Below are positions 17,149-25,654 of a DNA stretch of 64,000 nt, piece by piece (position 1 is the stretch's first letter; the number at the start of each line of letters is the position of its first letter). Where the stretch lies: the NCBI GenBank assembly GCA_037130365.1, contig JBAXTE010000001.1, positions 137,490-201,489 of the forward strand. The letters are read 5' to 3'. Made by a program: the position numbers and the translations under genes. Below the pieces are notes generated by a model, which made no database searches, was not told where the DNA came from, and worked only from the letters and a program-made list of their open reading frames with translations. The DNA comes from JBAXTE01 sp037130365 (GTDB lineage Bacteria; Bacteroidota; Bacteroidia; Bacteroidales; WCHB1-69).

Positions 17149-17200
17149 GCTAACTAGGGTCTAAAATATCTTTGGGCTATTTTAGACCAAGATTTGGTAA
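17149..17200. repeat. Dispersed repeat hairpin with conserved loop (copy 4)
   Basis: Perfect 11-bp stem GGTCTAAAATA (17158-17168) / TATTTTAGACC (17178-17188) around loop TCTTTGGGC, then CAAGATTTGGTA. The same loop and 3' block occur at 8416-8450 with a different but still complementary stem. GCTAAC at 17149-17154 adjoins it. It contains the stop codon of the 17177-17608 gene. Confidence 0.6.
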
Positions 17201-17608
17201 AAATGAATTTTTAATTTCTTGAATTTTTTCTTCTCTTTCGAAAGAGAACGTTTTATCTTTAGAATTGCATAATTCATAAATTTTCAGGGCACTAGCTAGT
17301 GATTTCTTTGCTTGCTCAGTATCTGAATTAAGCCCAAATTCTTTTAGTACATCTGCAAACAATTCAAGGTTAGCATCCTTAAAGCCATTGAATTTATATA
17401 TGTATTGTTCAATTTCAGAATCTTTTAGTAAAAGAAACAAGTCTAAATCAAACCCGATTTCTTGAAGTAATAGGGTTTTTACATCCTCAAATTGATATTC
17501 TATTGGCGCACCAATTTCACCTTCTTTCCTGGCTAATTTATTGAATATCAATCTTAAAAGCACTCCAATTTTTTCAATTTCTCTTAAAATATAATCTTTT
17601 TGTTCCAT
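17177..17608 (-). CDS. Hypothetical cytosolic protein
   Basis: 143 residues, not recognised. It is rich in charged and Leu residues, appears all-alpha, and has no signal peptide or membrane segment. MEQKDYILREIEKIGVLLRL begins a helical N-terminus. The final residues (FLPNLGLK) and the TAG stop are encoded by the dispersed repeat at 17149-17200, so the original C-terminus may have been replaced by repeat insertion. It lies 37 bases upstream of the secreted-protein gene on the same strand. Confidence 0.65.
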   Translation of the reverse strand: MEQKDYILREIEKIGVLLRLIFNKLARKEGEIGAPIEYQFEDVKTLLLQEIGFDLDLFLLLKDSEIEQYIYKFNGFKDANLELFADVLKEFGLNSDTEQAKKSLASALKIYELCNSKDKTFSFEREEKIQEIKNSFLPNLGLK

Positions 17609-17945
17609 GGTTTAATCTGTTGATATACAATTCATTGTTTTCGATATTTACAACATCTGTTTGCCTCTATAATTGAGTTTTCAGAAACCCTCGGCAATCT
17701 ATTAGACCAAATTTAATCATTTTTCAATACAAAATTAATAAGTTGAGTAAAGAAAATAAAATTTGCTTTAAAAGTAGTTTATGATGAATGTTTTGTGATT
17801 TTTCACACTACTGCTTGTAATTCACTGCATATCAAACGCTAGAAAGAAATTTAAATAGAAATACCATCATAAAGAATAATTCAAGAATATTTTGCCAATA
17901 TTTACCAATACGGGAAATTATATTGTATCTTTGTAAAAAAAGTGG
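17609..17945. other. 337-base divergent gap with repeat remnant
   Basis: Between the hypothetical gene (minus) and higB (plus). TCGGCAATCTATTAGACCAA at 17691-17710 is a decayed match to the GCGGCATTAGACCAATC block of the dispersed repeat. The end of the gap holds the higBA promoter. Otherwise AT-rich with nothing recognised. Confidence 0.45.
17926..17933 (+). promoter_or_regulatory. TAnnTTTG promoter box of higBA
   Basis: TATCTTTG ends 12 bases before the higB ATG. With transcription normally starting about 5-7 bases after this box, the leader would be only ~5-8 nt, that is nearly leaderless. A possible weak -33 (TTTACC) is at 17901-17906. Confidence 0.5.
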
Positions 17946-18239
17946 ATGAGGGTAATTGCAAAAAGTATTCTACGCGAATTTTGGACTGAGCATAATGACT
18001 GTCAAGAACAGTTAAAAGCTTGGTATAATGAAGCAGAAAAATCAGCTTGGACAAATCCGTCAGACATTAAAAAAGATTATCCATCTGCAAGTATATTACC
18101 TGGAAATCGGATAGTTTTTAATATTAAGGGAAATACATATCGATTAATTGTGAAGATAAATTATAAATTTGGAATTGTTTGGATTCGGTTTATTGGGACT
18201 CACAGCGAATATGACAAAATTGATGCTAATACGATATAA
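17946..18239 (+). CDS. higB: HigB-type mRNA interferase toxin
   Basis: 97 residues of the HigB branch of the RelE/ParE superfamily, a ribosome-dependent mRNA endonuclease. Matching segments are LREFWTEHNDCQEQLKAWY, SASILPGNRIVFNIKGNTY, RLIVKINYKFGIVWIRFIGT and the terminal HSEYDKIDA. The toxin-first gene order with the antitoxin two bases downstream is the higBA arrangement. Its length is typical and nothing appears broken. Confidence 0.9.
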   Translation: MRVIAKSILREFWTEHNDCQEQLKAWYNEAEKSAWTNPSDIKKDYPSASILPGNRIVFNIKGNTYRLIVKINYKFGIVWIRFIGTHSEYDKIDANTI

Positions 18240-18241
18240 TC

Positions 18242-18598
18242 ATGGAACATAAAGTTTTAAAAACAGAAGAAGAGTACAAAAAAGCGCTTGTACGTTTAGA
18301 GCAAATATTTGATAGTGAACCTAATACTAAAGAAGGTGACGAATTGGAATTATTATCGTTGTTGATAGATAACTACGAAAACATTCATTATTCAATTGAT
18401 TTACCAGATCCCATTGAAGCAATTAAGTTCCGGATGGAACAATTAAACTACAAACCCAAAGATTTTGCACTAGTTATTGGCTTTAGAAGTAGAGTTACGG
18501 AGATATTAAACAAAAAAAGGAAACTCTCTTTAAATATGATTCGTAAAATAAACAAACAAATGAATATTTCCACAGATGTCTTGACTCAGGAATATTAA
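18242..18598 (+). CDS. higA: HigA-type antitoxin with HTH domain
   Basis: 118 residues. The N-terminal ~60 residues are acidic, and the C-terminal half has an XRE-like helix-turn-helix (IKFRMEQLNYKPKDFALVIG, SRVTEILNKKRKLSLNMIRK). It should bind HigB and repress its own promoter. Only two bases separate it from higB. The acidic N-terminal region (DSEPNTKEGDELELLSLLID) is typical of the DUF-type HigA proteins paired with HigB of this kind. Confidence 0.9.
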   Translation: MEHKVLKTEEEYKKALVRLEQIFDSEPNTKEGDELELLSLLIDNYENIHYSIDLPDPIEAIKFRMEQLNYKPKDFALVIGFRSRVTEILNKKRKLSLNMIRKINKQMNISTDVLTQEY

Positions 18599-18686
18599 AT
18601 TCAAATCTAGCAATAATAATTGCAATATCGATTAACAATCTGTATATCATCATATTGACAACAGTTCTTCATTGACACATCAAAAA

Positions 18687-21017
18687 CTAATCTTTTACGA
18701 ATTTTTTCTGAAGAGTGCCTTTGCTTGTATTTACATTTATAAAATAGACTCCACTTCTAAGATTAGAAACATCAATATTTGTGTGAATATCATCCACGTA
18801 GTTAAAGGATTCTGTATAAACGATTTGGCCTAATAAGTTCACAAAATTTATTTCAACATTATCTTTTCGCTCTAATTTGAGATCTAATGTAACTGAGTTT
18901 TTAGCTGGATTTGGGTATAGTGCAAAAAGATTGATATCTCCATAATTATTTACATTTGTAATTCCGGTATAGCTGATTGTCCACCCTTGTCGCGTAATAT
19001 ATTTATTGGTTACAAATTTCATCTTAATTTTACTCGTATTGCATATAACGTCAGAAGGTGTAATTCTACCCGAAACAACTGCTAATCTTTGAATTGGGTT
19101 GATATTATTATCAAAAATCACTAACGTATCATTGTTTTCTTCGGTATCGAAATTGATAAAATGCAAATTTATTGAACTCGGATTATTTGATGGAGTAATA
19201 TTCCAAAGGCAGACCGAATTGTTGCCATAATTACCTAGGGCACTCCCATCTTCTATGGTATCTGAAACGGCAGTAAACGTTTTTAATCCAGTACATTTTG
19301 GTGTTGCAGTCTCAATTTTTGGAAGAATTTTAGTAAATGGATCAAAGACTATTGTTTTTGGTTCCTTATTAAAAACAAAGGTGAACGTTTGATTATTTTG
19401 GTCGTTCATAAAACGAACCACGGTATCCGAAAGATCGGTGAAGGTAATTTCAACATCAATCGGCATTTTAAAGAATGGAGCATTCGTTTGAGTCTGATTT
19501 ACAGTATAATCAACAGTCCAATTAGGAGCATTATTCGAAATAACATAACTATTATTATAGATTGGATGATTCGGATTATTCAACCATTGGTCGAAAAACC
19601 ACGAATAATCTGTTCCTGTAATTGAATTCACTTTGTTTTTAAAATCACTGACATACGCAGTCTTAAAGGTAAATGCTGGATCTGTAGCAAATGATTTTAG
19701 AATATTGAAAAAAGCAATATCCCCAACAATTCCACGCAACATGTGAATCACACAAGCTGATTTGCAATAGGTAACTGCATAATCGAAAAGCACATCAGGA
19801 GCAGGCGTTGTTGTAGCCCAAGAAGGAATATAAATTGCACGCTCAGTGTTATTTTGTAAATAATAATTAGAAAACTCTAGCACTTTGCTTATATATCCTT
19901 GACGGCCATAAAGATGCTCGAACCAAAGGCAAACCGAATATTGAGGAAAACCTTCCTTAAGAAAAATATCAGACCACGTGGAATGGGTTATTAAGTCGCC
20001 CCACCAGTGATGTGCAAATTCATGAGAAGTTGTATTTTTGTCATTCCATCCGTTTGGATAAAGGCTAATAATGGTTTGATTCTCCATTCCTGCCCAAGGA
20101 AAATCACTATTTAACGTAGCCCAAGCAAGTTTTTCGAAGGGATATTCGCCGTATAATAACGAAAAATAATTCATCATATCCGTCATATAAAACTTAAGAG
20201 AATCAACATCTTCGCCTGTATTGTAATAATATAAAACTGGAATACTATCTAAAAGATTCGAAGGTTTTTTCCAATATTCTTGTTTACAGTTAAAATTTTG
20301 ATTTGACAAATTTGCCATAATATAAGTTGACAGTGGATCTCTACTTTTCCAATGATAGGTCAATGTATCTCCGACAGTTAAGGAATCAATTAAGGCGCCA
20401 TTAGAACACAGCTTTACTCCACTTTTGGTTTTAACATTCACCTCAAAAGTTGCTTTATCGTAGGGTTTATCCCAGCATGGAAACCAGTTTCGGGCCTTTT
20501 CGGGAGAACAATCTGTAAACACAAATCCATCTTCTGCATGAAAAGCTTTATCAACCGTGTTTTTATGGGTATAATAAATTAACACCGAAACAGTATCAGT
20601 TGGATGATAGGTTGAGTCTAAATTAATGGTTAAAATATTGTTGCTTTGAGTGAAAATGACTCCAGATAATTTTACAGAATCCACCAGAATAGAACTATCA
20701 GCCGCATCTAATTGAATTGAATTTAATATAGAATCGGCAACAAATTTTAATGTTGCAATAGCTTTATAATCATGATTATATGGACTTGAATAACTCCTAT
20801 ACCAATCAAGTTGTAATTTATAGTGTAATGCATTATATGCGTGATTTGTAGGATTATCAACGGTTTTTGGTATCCAATTTTTACTTTCTTTTTCAAATGG
20901 ATTAACAAAGTTAGGAGTCATTTTAAATCCCTCTTTTAACTGAGGTGGGTCCTGAGCAAAAACAAAATTAATGGTCAGGATTACAAAAAGTAAAGATAAA
21001 AGTGATTTTTTTTTCAT
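18687..21017 (-). CDS. Secreted M1-family zinc aminopeptidase with T9SS sorting domain
   Basis: 776 residues: signal peptide (ending VFAQ), M1 N-terminal beta domain, the substrate-binding GMEN motif (~310-313), zinc site HEFAH (~332-336) with the third ligand Glu at ~355 (LKEGF), an alpha domain, then a CUB-like region (~585-690, SVCLWNITPSNNPSSINLHF) and a type A T9SS C-terminal domain (YPNPAKNSVTLDL, SNLRSGVYFINV, KKFVKD). It is expected to be secreted or surface-attached and to trim peptides for uptake. It is divergent from lgt, with a 223-base gap. Confidence 0.95.
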   Translation of the reverse strand: MKKKSLLSLLFVILTINFVFAQDPPQLKEGFKMTPNFVNPFEKESKNWIPKTVDNPTNHAYNALHYKLQLDWYRSYSSPYNHDYKAIATLKFVADSILNSIQLDAADSSILVDSVKLSGVIFTQSNNILTINLDSTYHPTDTVSVLIYYTHKNTVDKAFHAEDGFVFTDCSPEKARNWFPCWDKPYDKATFEVNVKTKSGVKLCSNGALIDSLTVGDTLTYHWKSRDPLSTYIMANLSNQNFNCKQEYWKKPSNLLDSIPVLYYYNTGEDVDSLKFYMTDMMNYFSLLYGEYPFEKLAWATLNSDFPWAGMENQTIISLYPNGWNDKNTTSHEFAHHWWGDLITHSTWSDIFLKEGFPQYSVCLWFEHLYGRQGYISKVLEFSNYYLQNNTERAIYIPSWATTTPAPDVLFDYAVTYCKSACVIHMLRGIVGDIAFFNILKSFATDPAFTFKTAYVSDFKNKVNSITGTDYSWFFDQWLNNPNHPIYNNSYVISNNAPNWTVDYTVNQTQTNAPFFKMPIDVEITFTDLSDTVVRFMNDQNNQTFTFVFNKEPKTIVFDPFTKILPKIETATPKCTGLKTFTAVSDTIEDGSALGNYGNNSVCLWNITPSNNPSSINLHFINFDTEENNDTLVIFDNNINPIQRLAVVSGRITPSDVICNTSKIKMKFVTNKYITRQGWTISYTGITNVNNYGDINLFALYPNPAKNSVTLDLKLERKDNVEINFVNLLGQIVYTESFNYVDDIHTNIDVSNLRSGVYFINVNTSKGTLQKKFVKD

Positions 21018-21144
21018 CTGTTTAATTTATGATAACGCTATTCTGAAAATTTCAATATTATAAAAAACTGAGAACTTAAAATTTGTGGCATTTATTTGAA
21101 TAATCAAAACTCAAATAAATCCAATAATTAATTATATCGCATCA

Positions 21145-21152
21145 CAAATATA
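21145..21152 (-). promoter_or_regulatory. TAnnTTTG -7-like box upstream of the M1 aminopeptidase
   Basis: Minus-strand TATATTTG, 128 bases before the start at 21017. On the plus strand, TAATTTAG just before lgt (21213-21220) is a weaker analogue. Confidence 0.35.
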
Positions 21153-21240
21153 CAATAATAAACATTGAAAAAAAATTGAATGAACGAACATTAAAGTTGT
21201 CTCCAAAAAAATTGTAATTTAGCATTTTAAAACTATAAAT

Positions 21241-22059
21241 ATGATAAATGCAATTATCTGGGATGTTAGCCCTGTTGCAATAAGCGTTGGTCCTTTTGCT
21301 GTAAGATGGTATGGGATGTTGTTTGCATTAGGAATCGTACTTTGCTATTATATTTTCCAATATATTTTCAAAGCCGAGAAGTTACCTCCTTTGTTATTAG
21401 ACAAGTATGCAGTTTGGGCAGTTTTATCCACCGTAATTGGAGCGCGGTTAGGGCATGTACTCTTTTACGAACCCGCATATTATTTTCAACATCCTAGCGA
21501 AATATTAATGATTTGGCATGGCGGTTTGGCAAGTCACGGTGCCACAATTGGACTGATTCTTTACGTGTTTTGGTTTTGCTATAGACACGGCATTCCCTAT
21601 TTATGGTTATTTGATCGAATGGCAATAATTGTTTCAATTGGTTCAGCTTGTATTCGCTTAGGAAATCTGATGAATTCAGAAATAATTGGCACACCAACAA
21701 ATGTTCCTTGGGCATTTATTTTTACATCTGAAGATATGATTCCTCGGCATCCTTCTCAATTGTACGAAGCTTTAGTTTATCTTTCGCTATTTATCTTTCT
21801 TTTTTGGAGATATAAAAAGGTCAAGGGAGAGGTTAAAGGAGGACAATTTGTTGGAATAATGTTTTTGGTAATCTTTGTTTCTCGATTTTTGATTGAGTTT
21901 ATCAAAAGCGACCAAGTGGATTTCGAAAAAGGAATGTTATTAAATATGGGTCAATGGTTAAGTATTCCTTTCATTTTAATTGGAATTGCTTTTATAATAG
22001 TATCCTTCACACATAAGAGCATTCCAAAAGTAACCGCTTTAAAAAGATTTCCAAAATAA
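21241..22059 (+). CDS. lgt: Prolipoprotein diacylglyceryl transferase, first copy
   Basis: Transfers diacylglyceryl from phosphatidylglycerol to the lipobox cysteine of prolipoproteins at the inner membrane. 272 residues with about seven membrane segments. Conserved segments include VRWYGMLFALG, GARLGHVLFYEP, IWHGGLASHGATIG (H-G-G-L-x-S-H-G), RLGNLMNSEIIGTPTNVPWA (R-x-G-N-x-x-N-x-E) and PRHPSQLYEAL. All key residues appear intact. Its stop overlaps the ATG of a second lgt by one base. Confidence 0.96.
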   Translation: MINAIIWDVSPVAISVGPFAVRWYGMLFALGIVLCYYIFQYIFKAEKLPPLLLDKYAVWAVLSTVIGARLGHVLFYEPAYYFQHPSEILMIWHGGLASHGATIGLILYVFWFCYRHGIPYLWLFDRMAIIVSIGSACIRLGNLMNSEIIGTPTNVPWAFIFTSEDMIPRHPSQLYEALVYLSLFIFLFWRYKKVKGEVKGGQFVGIMFLVIFVSRFLIEFIKSDQVDFEKGMLLNMGQWLSIPFILIGIAFIIVSFTHKSIPKVTALKRFPK

Positions 22060-22868
22060 TGATTAATTTAGTTGTCATTTGGAATGTTAATCCGCAGATA
22101 TTTAACTTGTTCGGAATATCTGTTCGGTGGTATAGTTTCCTTTTTGCGACAACGTTTCTTGTGGGTTATTATTTAGTTCAGTATTATTCTAAGGAAGCAA
22201 AATTACCTCAAAAAACCTTCGATTTTTGGTTACTTTATATGATCGTTGGAACAATTTTAGGCGCACGATTAGGTCATTGCTTTTTCTATGAATTTTCGTA
22301 TTACGTCAAACATCCATTAGAAATTTTTCAGACATGGAAAGGTGGATTAGCTAGTCATGGAGGCGCTATAGGATTGCTTATCACATTGTGGTTTTTTGCG
22401 CGAAATTATAAACTTAGTTATCTTTGGGTTTTAGATCGTATTGCTGGTGCAGTTGCTTTGGGTGGATTTTTTATTCGGATGGGAAATCTTATGAATTCAG
22501 AAATATATGGATATCCCACGAATGTTCCATGGGCATTTATTTTCAAAAGAACTGATGCTGATGCTGTTCCACGTCATCCAACTCAAATATATGAAGCCCT
22601 TTGCTATTTACTCACCTTTGGATTACTGCATTTTCTTGATCAAAAATTTAAACATAACCCACCAAAAGGAATGCTAATCTCGGTTTTTTTAATCGGAATA
22701 TTTGGGATTCGGTTTTTTATAGAATTTTTGAAAGAACGTCAATCAGATTTTGAAAATTACATGTCAATTGATATGGGACAATGGCTCAGTATCCCATTTG
22801 TTATTACTGGAATTGTTTATTTGCTTTATATATACAAAAAGAATCACGGAATTATAAAAGAAAATTAA
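22059..22868 (+). CDS. lgt: Prolipoprotein diacylglyceryl transferase, second copy
   Basis: 269 residues, clearly paralogous to the preceding gene: VRWYSFLFATTFLVGYY, GARLGHCFFYEF, TWKGGLASHGGAIG, RMGNLMNSEIYGYPTNVPWA, PRHPTQIYEAL. The HGGLASHG motif of copy 1 becomes KGGLASHG, the main visible change in a conserved block; the second His is retained. The TAATG overlap indicates translational coupling. gpmA follows four bases later, so lgt-lgt-gpmA is one operon. Confidence 0.95.
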   Translation: MINLVVIWNVNPQIFNLFGISVRWYSFLFATTFLVGYYLVQYYSKEAKLPQKTFDFWLLYMIVGTILGARLGHCFFYEFSYYVKHPLEIFQTWKGGLASHGGAIGLLITLWFFARNYKLSYLWVLDRIAGAVALGGFFIRMGNLMNSEIYGYPTNVPWAFIFKRTDADAVPRHPTQIYEALCYLLTFGLLHFLDQKFKHNPPKGMLISVFLIGIFGIRFFIEFLKERQSDFENYMSIDMGQWLSIPFVITGIVYLLYIYKKNHGIIKEN

Positions 22869-22872
22869 AAAT

Positions 22873-23619
22873 ATGTACAAATTAGTATTACTCCGACATG
22901 GAGAAAGCACTTGGAATAAAGAGAACAGATTCACCGGTTGGACCGATGTAGATTTATCTGAACGAGGAGTTATTGAAGGAAAACAAGCAGGAATTTCGAT
23001 GAAAGAAGCTGGACTTGATTTTCGCTTTACATACACTTCATATTTAAAACGAGCCATAAAAACATTGAACTATGCATTAGAAGAGATGGACTTATTATGG
23101 ATTCCCGTTGAAAAATCATGGCGATTAAACGAAAAACATTATGGCGCACTTCAAGGGTTAAATAAACGCGAAACTGTAGAAAAATTTGGTGAAACTCAAG
23201 TTTTACAATGGAGACGTAGCTATACAATCCAGCCTCCAGTATTAGAGGAAAGCGACCCCAGACATCCTCTTAACGACATTAGATATCAAGGAATAAATGA
23301 AAAAGGATGCGCCCCAGCAACAGAAGCATTATGCGACACTGTTGAACGAATTGCTCCATACTGGGAAGATGACATCAAAGCGAACTTGCTAAAGCACAAA
23401 CAAGTACTGGTTGCAGCTCATGGAAATAGCTTAAGAGGAATAATTAAAATTCTAAAGAATATTAGCGACAACGACATAATCAGCTTAAATCTACCAACAG
23501 GGATTCCGTATGTTTTTGAATTTGACGACAAAATGAACTTAATCAAGGATTATTTTTTAGCAGATGAGGAAACACTAAAAAAATTAATGGATGAAGTCGC
23601 CAATCAGGGAAAAAAATAA
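22873..23619 (+). CDS. gpmA: 2,3-bisphosphoglycerate-dependent phosphoglycerate mutase
   Basis: Interconverts 3- and 2-phosphoglycerate in glycolysis and gluconeogenesis. 248 residues, the usual length. The phosphohistidine signature LLRHGESTWNKENRFTGWTD starts at residue 5, followed by RLNEKHYGALQGLNK, the active-site Glu segment, and AAHGNSLRGIIK with the second catalytic His. It is the third gene of the lgt operon. Confidence 0.97.
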   Translation: MYKLVLLRHGESTWNKENRFTGWTDVDLSERGVIEGKQAGISMKEAGLDFRFTYTSYLKRAIKTLNYALEEMDLLWIPVEKSWRLNEKHYGALQGLNKRETVEKFGETQVLQWRRSYTIQPPVLEESDPRHPLNDIRYQGINEKGCAPATEALCDTVERIAPYWEDDIKANLLKHKQVLVAAHGNSLRGIIKILKNISDNDIISLNLPTGIPYVFEFDDKMNLIKDYFLADEETLKKLMDEVANQGKK

Positions 23620-23800
23620 TAAATATCTAAAAAGAATTACTATTTTCGTTGTGTCTAATTCTTGAAACTTAATGAATTATGATTACTAGTAGCATTTTTT
23701 TCGGTGAAATATTAACATTTTACAAATTGTAATCATCTCATAATTAATATTTTAGATTTATTTTTAATGGATAATATTTGATACATAAATTAATGATATA

Positions 23801-24520
23801 ATGAGAAAGTGGGTAATTCCAGACATTCATGGTTGTTGCAAAACTCTAATTTCGTTAGTTGAAAATAAAATTCAACCAACTAAAGATGATGTTTTGATCT
23901 TTCTCGGAGATTATATCGATAGAGGTCCTGATTCTAAAGGTGTTATAGACTATCTTATTAGGTTACAACAATCAGATATTCCTGTTATTTGTTTATTAGG
24001 AAATCATGAAGAGGCAATGTTAAATGCGTATTCCAAAGAGTTAAATAACAATCAGTCATTTTCCCTTTTTGGCAAGAAAAATAAAGCATTAAATTTTTGG
24101 ATGAATATTGGTGGTGATACAACTTTAGAAAGTTTTAAAGTAAAAAAAGTTAGTCAAATACCTGAAAGTTATTTTACGTGGATTAAGAACCTTCAATTAT
24201 ATTATGAGTCAGAAAAACATATTGTGGTCCATGCAGGGTTCAATTTTAACTGTGATGAACCTTTCTTAGATACATCGGCAATGACCACCGTTCGTGATTT
24301 TGAAGTTGATTTAATAAAAACAAATCAACGTAAAATTGTCCACGGGCATGTTCAGTTGAGTTTAGATTTTATCAAATTTTCTATTCAAGATGACAAAATG
24401 ACGTTTATTGGCTTAGATAATGGGTGTGTACATCAAAAAAGAATAGGAATGGGGAATTTACTTGCACTTGATTTAAACTCGCTCAATCTGCTGATTCAAC
24501 CTAATATTGATTTAATTTAA
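23801..24520 (+). CDS. Calcineurin-like (PPP family) serine/threonine phosphatase
   Basis: 239 residues. The dimetal site is visible as PDIHGC (GDxHG variant), GDYIDRGPDSKG (GDxxDRG) and LLGNHEEAML (GNHE), with later metal-binding His in VVHAGFN and VHGHVQ. This is the pattern of bacterial PrpA/ApaH-like PPP phosphatases. A protein phosphatase or diadenosine tetraphosphatase activity is possible; short length and the GNHE form favour the protein phosphatase-like group. It stands alone upstream of a strong terminator. Confidence 0.9.
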   Translation: MRKWVIPDIHGCCKTLISLVENKIQPTKDDVLIFLGDYIDRGPDSKGVIDYLIRLQQSDIPVICLLGNHEEAMLNAYSKELNNNQSFSLFGKKNKALNFWMNIGGDTTLESFKVKKVSQIPESYFTWIKNLQLYYESEKHIVVHAGFNFNCDEPFLDTSAMTTVRDFEVDLIKTNQRKIVHGHVQLSLDFIKFSIQDDKMTFIGLDNGCVHQKRIGMGNLLALDLNSLNLLIQPNIDLI

Positions 24521-24553
24521 TTGGTTTTGAATGTTTTGAAATACTCAAATAAT

Positions 24554-24600
24554 ATCACATAAAAAAACCGCCTTTTTCGAAGGCGGTTTTTTTATGTGAT
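24554..24600. terminator. Strong bidirectional terminator
   Basis: A perfect 21-bp inverted repeat (24554-24574 and 24580-24600) around a 5-nt loop, with the GC-rich core ACCGCCTT/AAGGCGGT flanked by A7 and T7. It separates the phosphatase gene from the convergent exbD genes. Confidence 0.9.
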
Positions 24601-24612
24601 AAGAGAATTAAA

Positions 24613-25074
24613 TTATCGTAACTTTTTTCGTGTTGCATAGCTAATTTTAAAAGCATTTGCAAGTCGTAGTTCTTGTTTAACGTCGGTAACAATCCCCATT
24701 TTAACATCTAAATCGACTTTAAGTGATGTTGTTAAAAAAGGACGATCTTCTTCGTTTTTAGATTGTTTTTCTTTTGCGATAAACTCCTGAATATCTGATG
24801 GTTCAGCAAACTGATCATTTAATTGAATACGAGGTTCACTACCATATTGTTCAGCTTTCATTGGAGCTCCTATATAAATGCTACTCACAAGCGATTTCTT
24901 TTCAAGTTTTTGAACTTCAGTAGCTTGAGGAGGGTTAACTTTTACAAAAAGTGTATTTTCACGCATTTTTGTGATAACCATAAAGAAGAACAAAAACATA
25001 AAGATAATGTCGGACATAGACCCAGTATTAATTTGCGGGGTCTCTTTGCTTCCTTCTTTTTTAAATCTACCCAT
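24613..25074 (-). CDS. exbD: ExbD/TolR-type energy transducer, second copy
   Basis: 153 residues with one N-terminal membrane helix (SDIIFMFLFFFMVITKM) preceded by a cytoplasmic stretch and followed by a periplasmic domain. The conserved helix Asp is in SMSDIIFMFLFF. It works with ExbB as the proton-driven stator for TonB. Its ATG overlaps the stop of the upstream exbD by one base (TAATG). Two non-identical ExbD proteins per cluster are common in Bacteroidota. Confidence 0.92.
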   Translation of the reverse strand: MGRFKKEGSKETPQINTGSMSDIIFMFLFFFMVITKMRENTLFVKVNPPQATEVQKLEKKSLVSSIYIGAPMKAEQYGSEPRIQLNDQFAEPSDIQEFIAKEKQSKNEEDRPFLTTSLKVDLDVKMGIVTDVKQELRLANAFKISYATRKKLR

Positions 25075-25646
25075 TATTTTTTGCCTCCTATATTTTTAGG
25101 TTCGGCTTCGGAAATAGCGATAGGAACAGCTTTGGCAATATCTTTTTGAAGTTCTTCGTTCAAATCAATATATTTTTTACCAAATTTATCCATCGAAAGT
25201 TTATCTCTAATTTCGTTTACGCCCCTAGTTAACTCGTTTTGAACTTTGATATACATTCCGTAAGAAGTACCACGGTCATTTTGCAATGAGATTACTCCCC
25301 TTGATTTTTTTACCATGCCAAGCATTCCAATAGGTTCTTCCTTTTGTTCCGACATATTTGGGTCGTTACTAGGGTTTGTCAAGAACTTGATAGCCTCATC
25401 TTTTAGTGTCAAAATATCACCTGGTTCACCATTTACTAGCAACTGATCGTTCATATTTACTAATACCTGTAGAACGTTCCTTTTGTTAACATCAGGTGCT
25501 TTTACTTTTTTATCAATTGGAGGAGGTAATTTTCTGGAAATACCTTGATCCGTATTGATAGACGAGGTGAGCAAGAAGAATGTTAATAGCAAGAAAGAAA
25601 TATCTGCCATTGACCCTGAGTTTACTTCTGGTGTTTTTTTGCTCAT
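25074..25646 (-). CDS. exbD: ExbD/TolR-type energy transducer, first copy
   Basis: 190 residues, with membrane helix SGSMADISFLLLTFFLLTSS containing the conserved Asp, then a periplasmic domain (RNVLQVLVNMNDQLLVNGEP) somewhat longer than in the second copy. It is probably a heteromeric partner of the other ExbD and of ExbB. It lies 8 bases after the small membrane protein gene. Confidence 0.92.
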   Translation of the reverse strand: MSKKTPEVNSGSMADISFLLLTFFLLTSSINTDQGISRKLPPPIDKKVKAPDVNKRNVLQVLVNMNDQLLVNGEPGDILTLKDEAIKFLTNPSNDPNMSEQKEEPIGMLGMVKKSRGVISLQNDRGTSYGMYIKVQNELTRGVNEIRDKLSMDKFGKKYIDLNEELQKDIAKAVPIAISEAEPKNIGGKK

Positions 25647-25654
25647 AATTTTTT

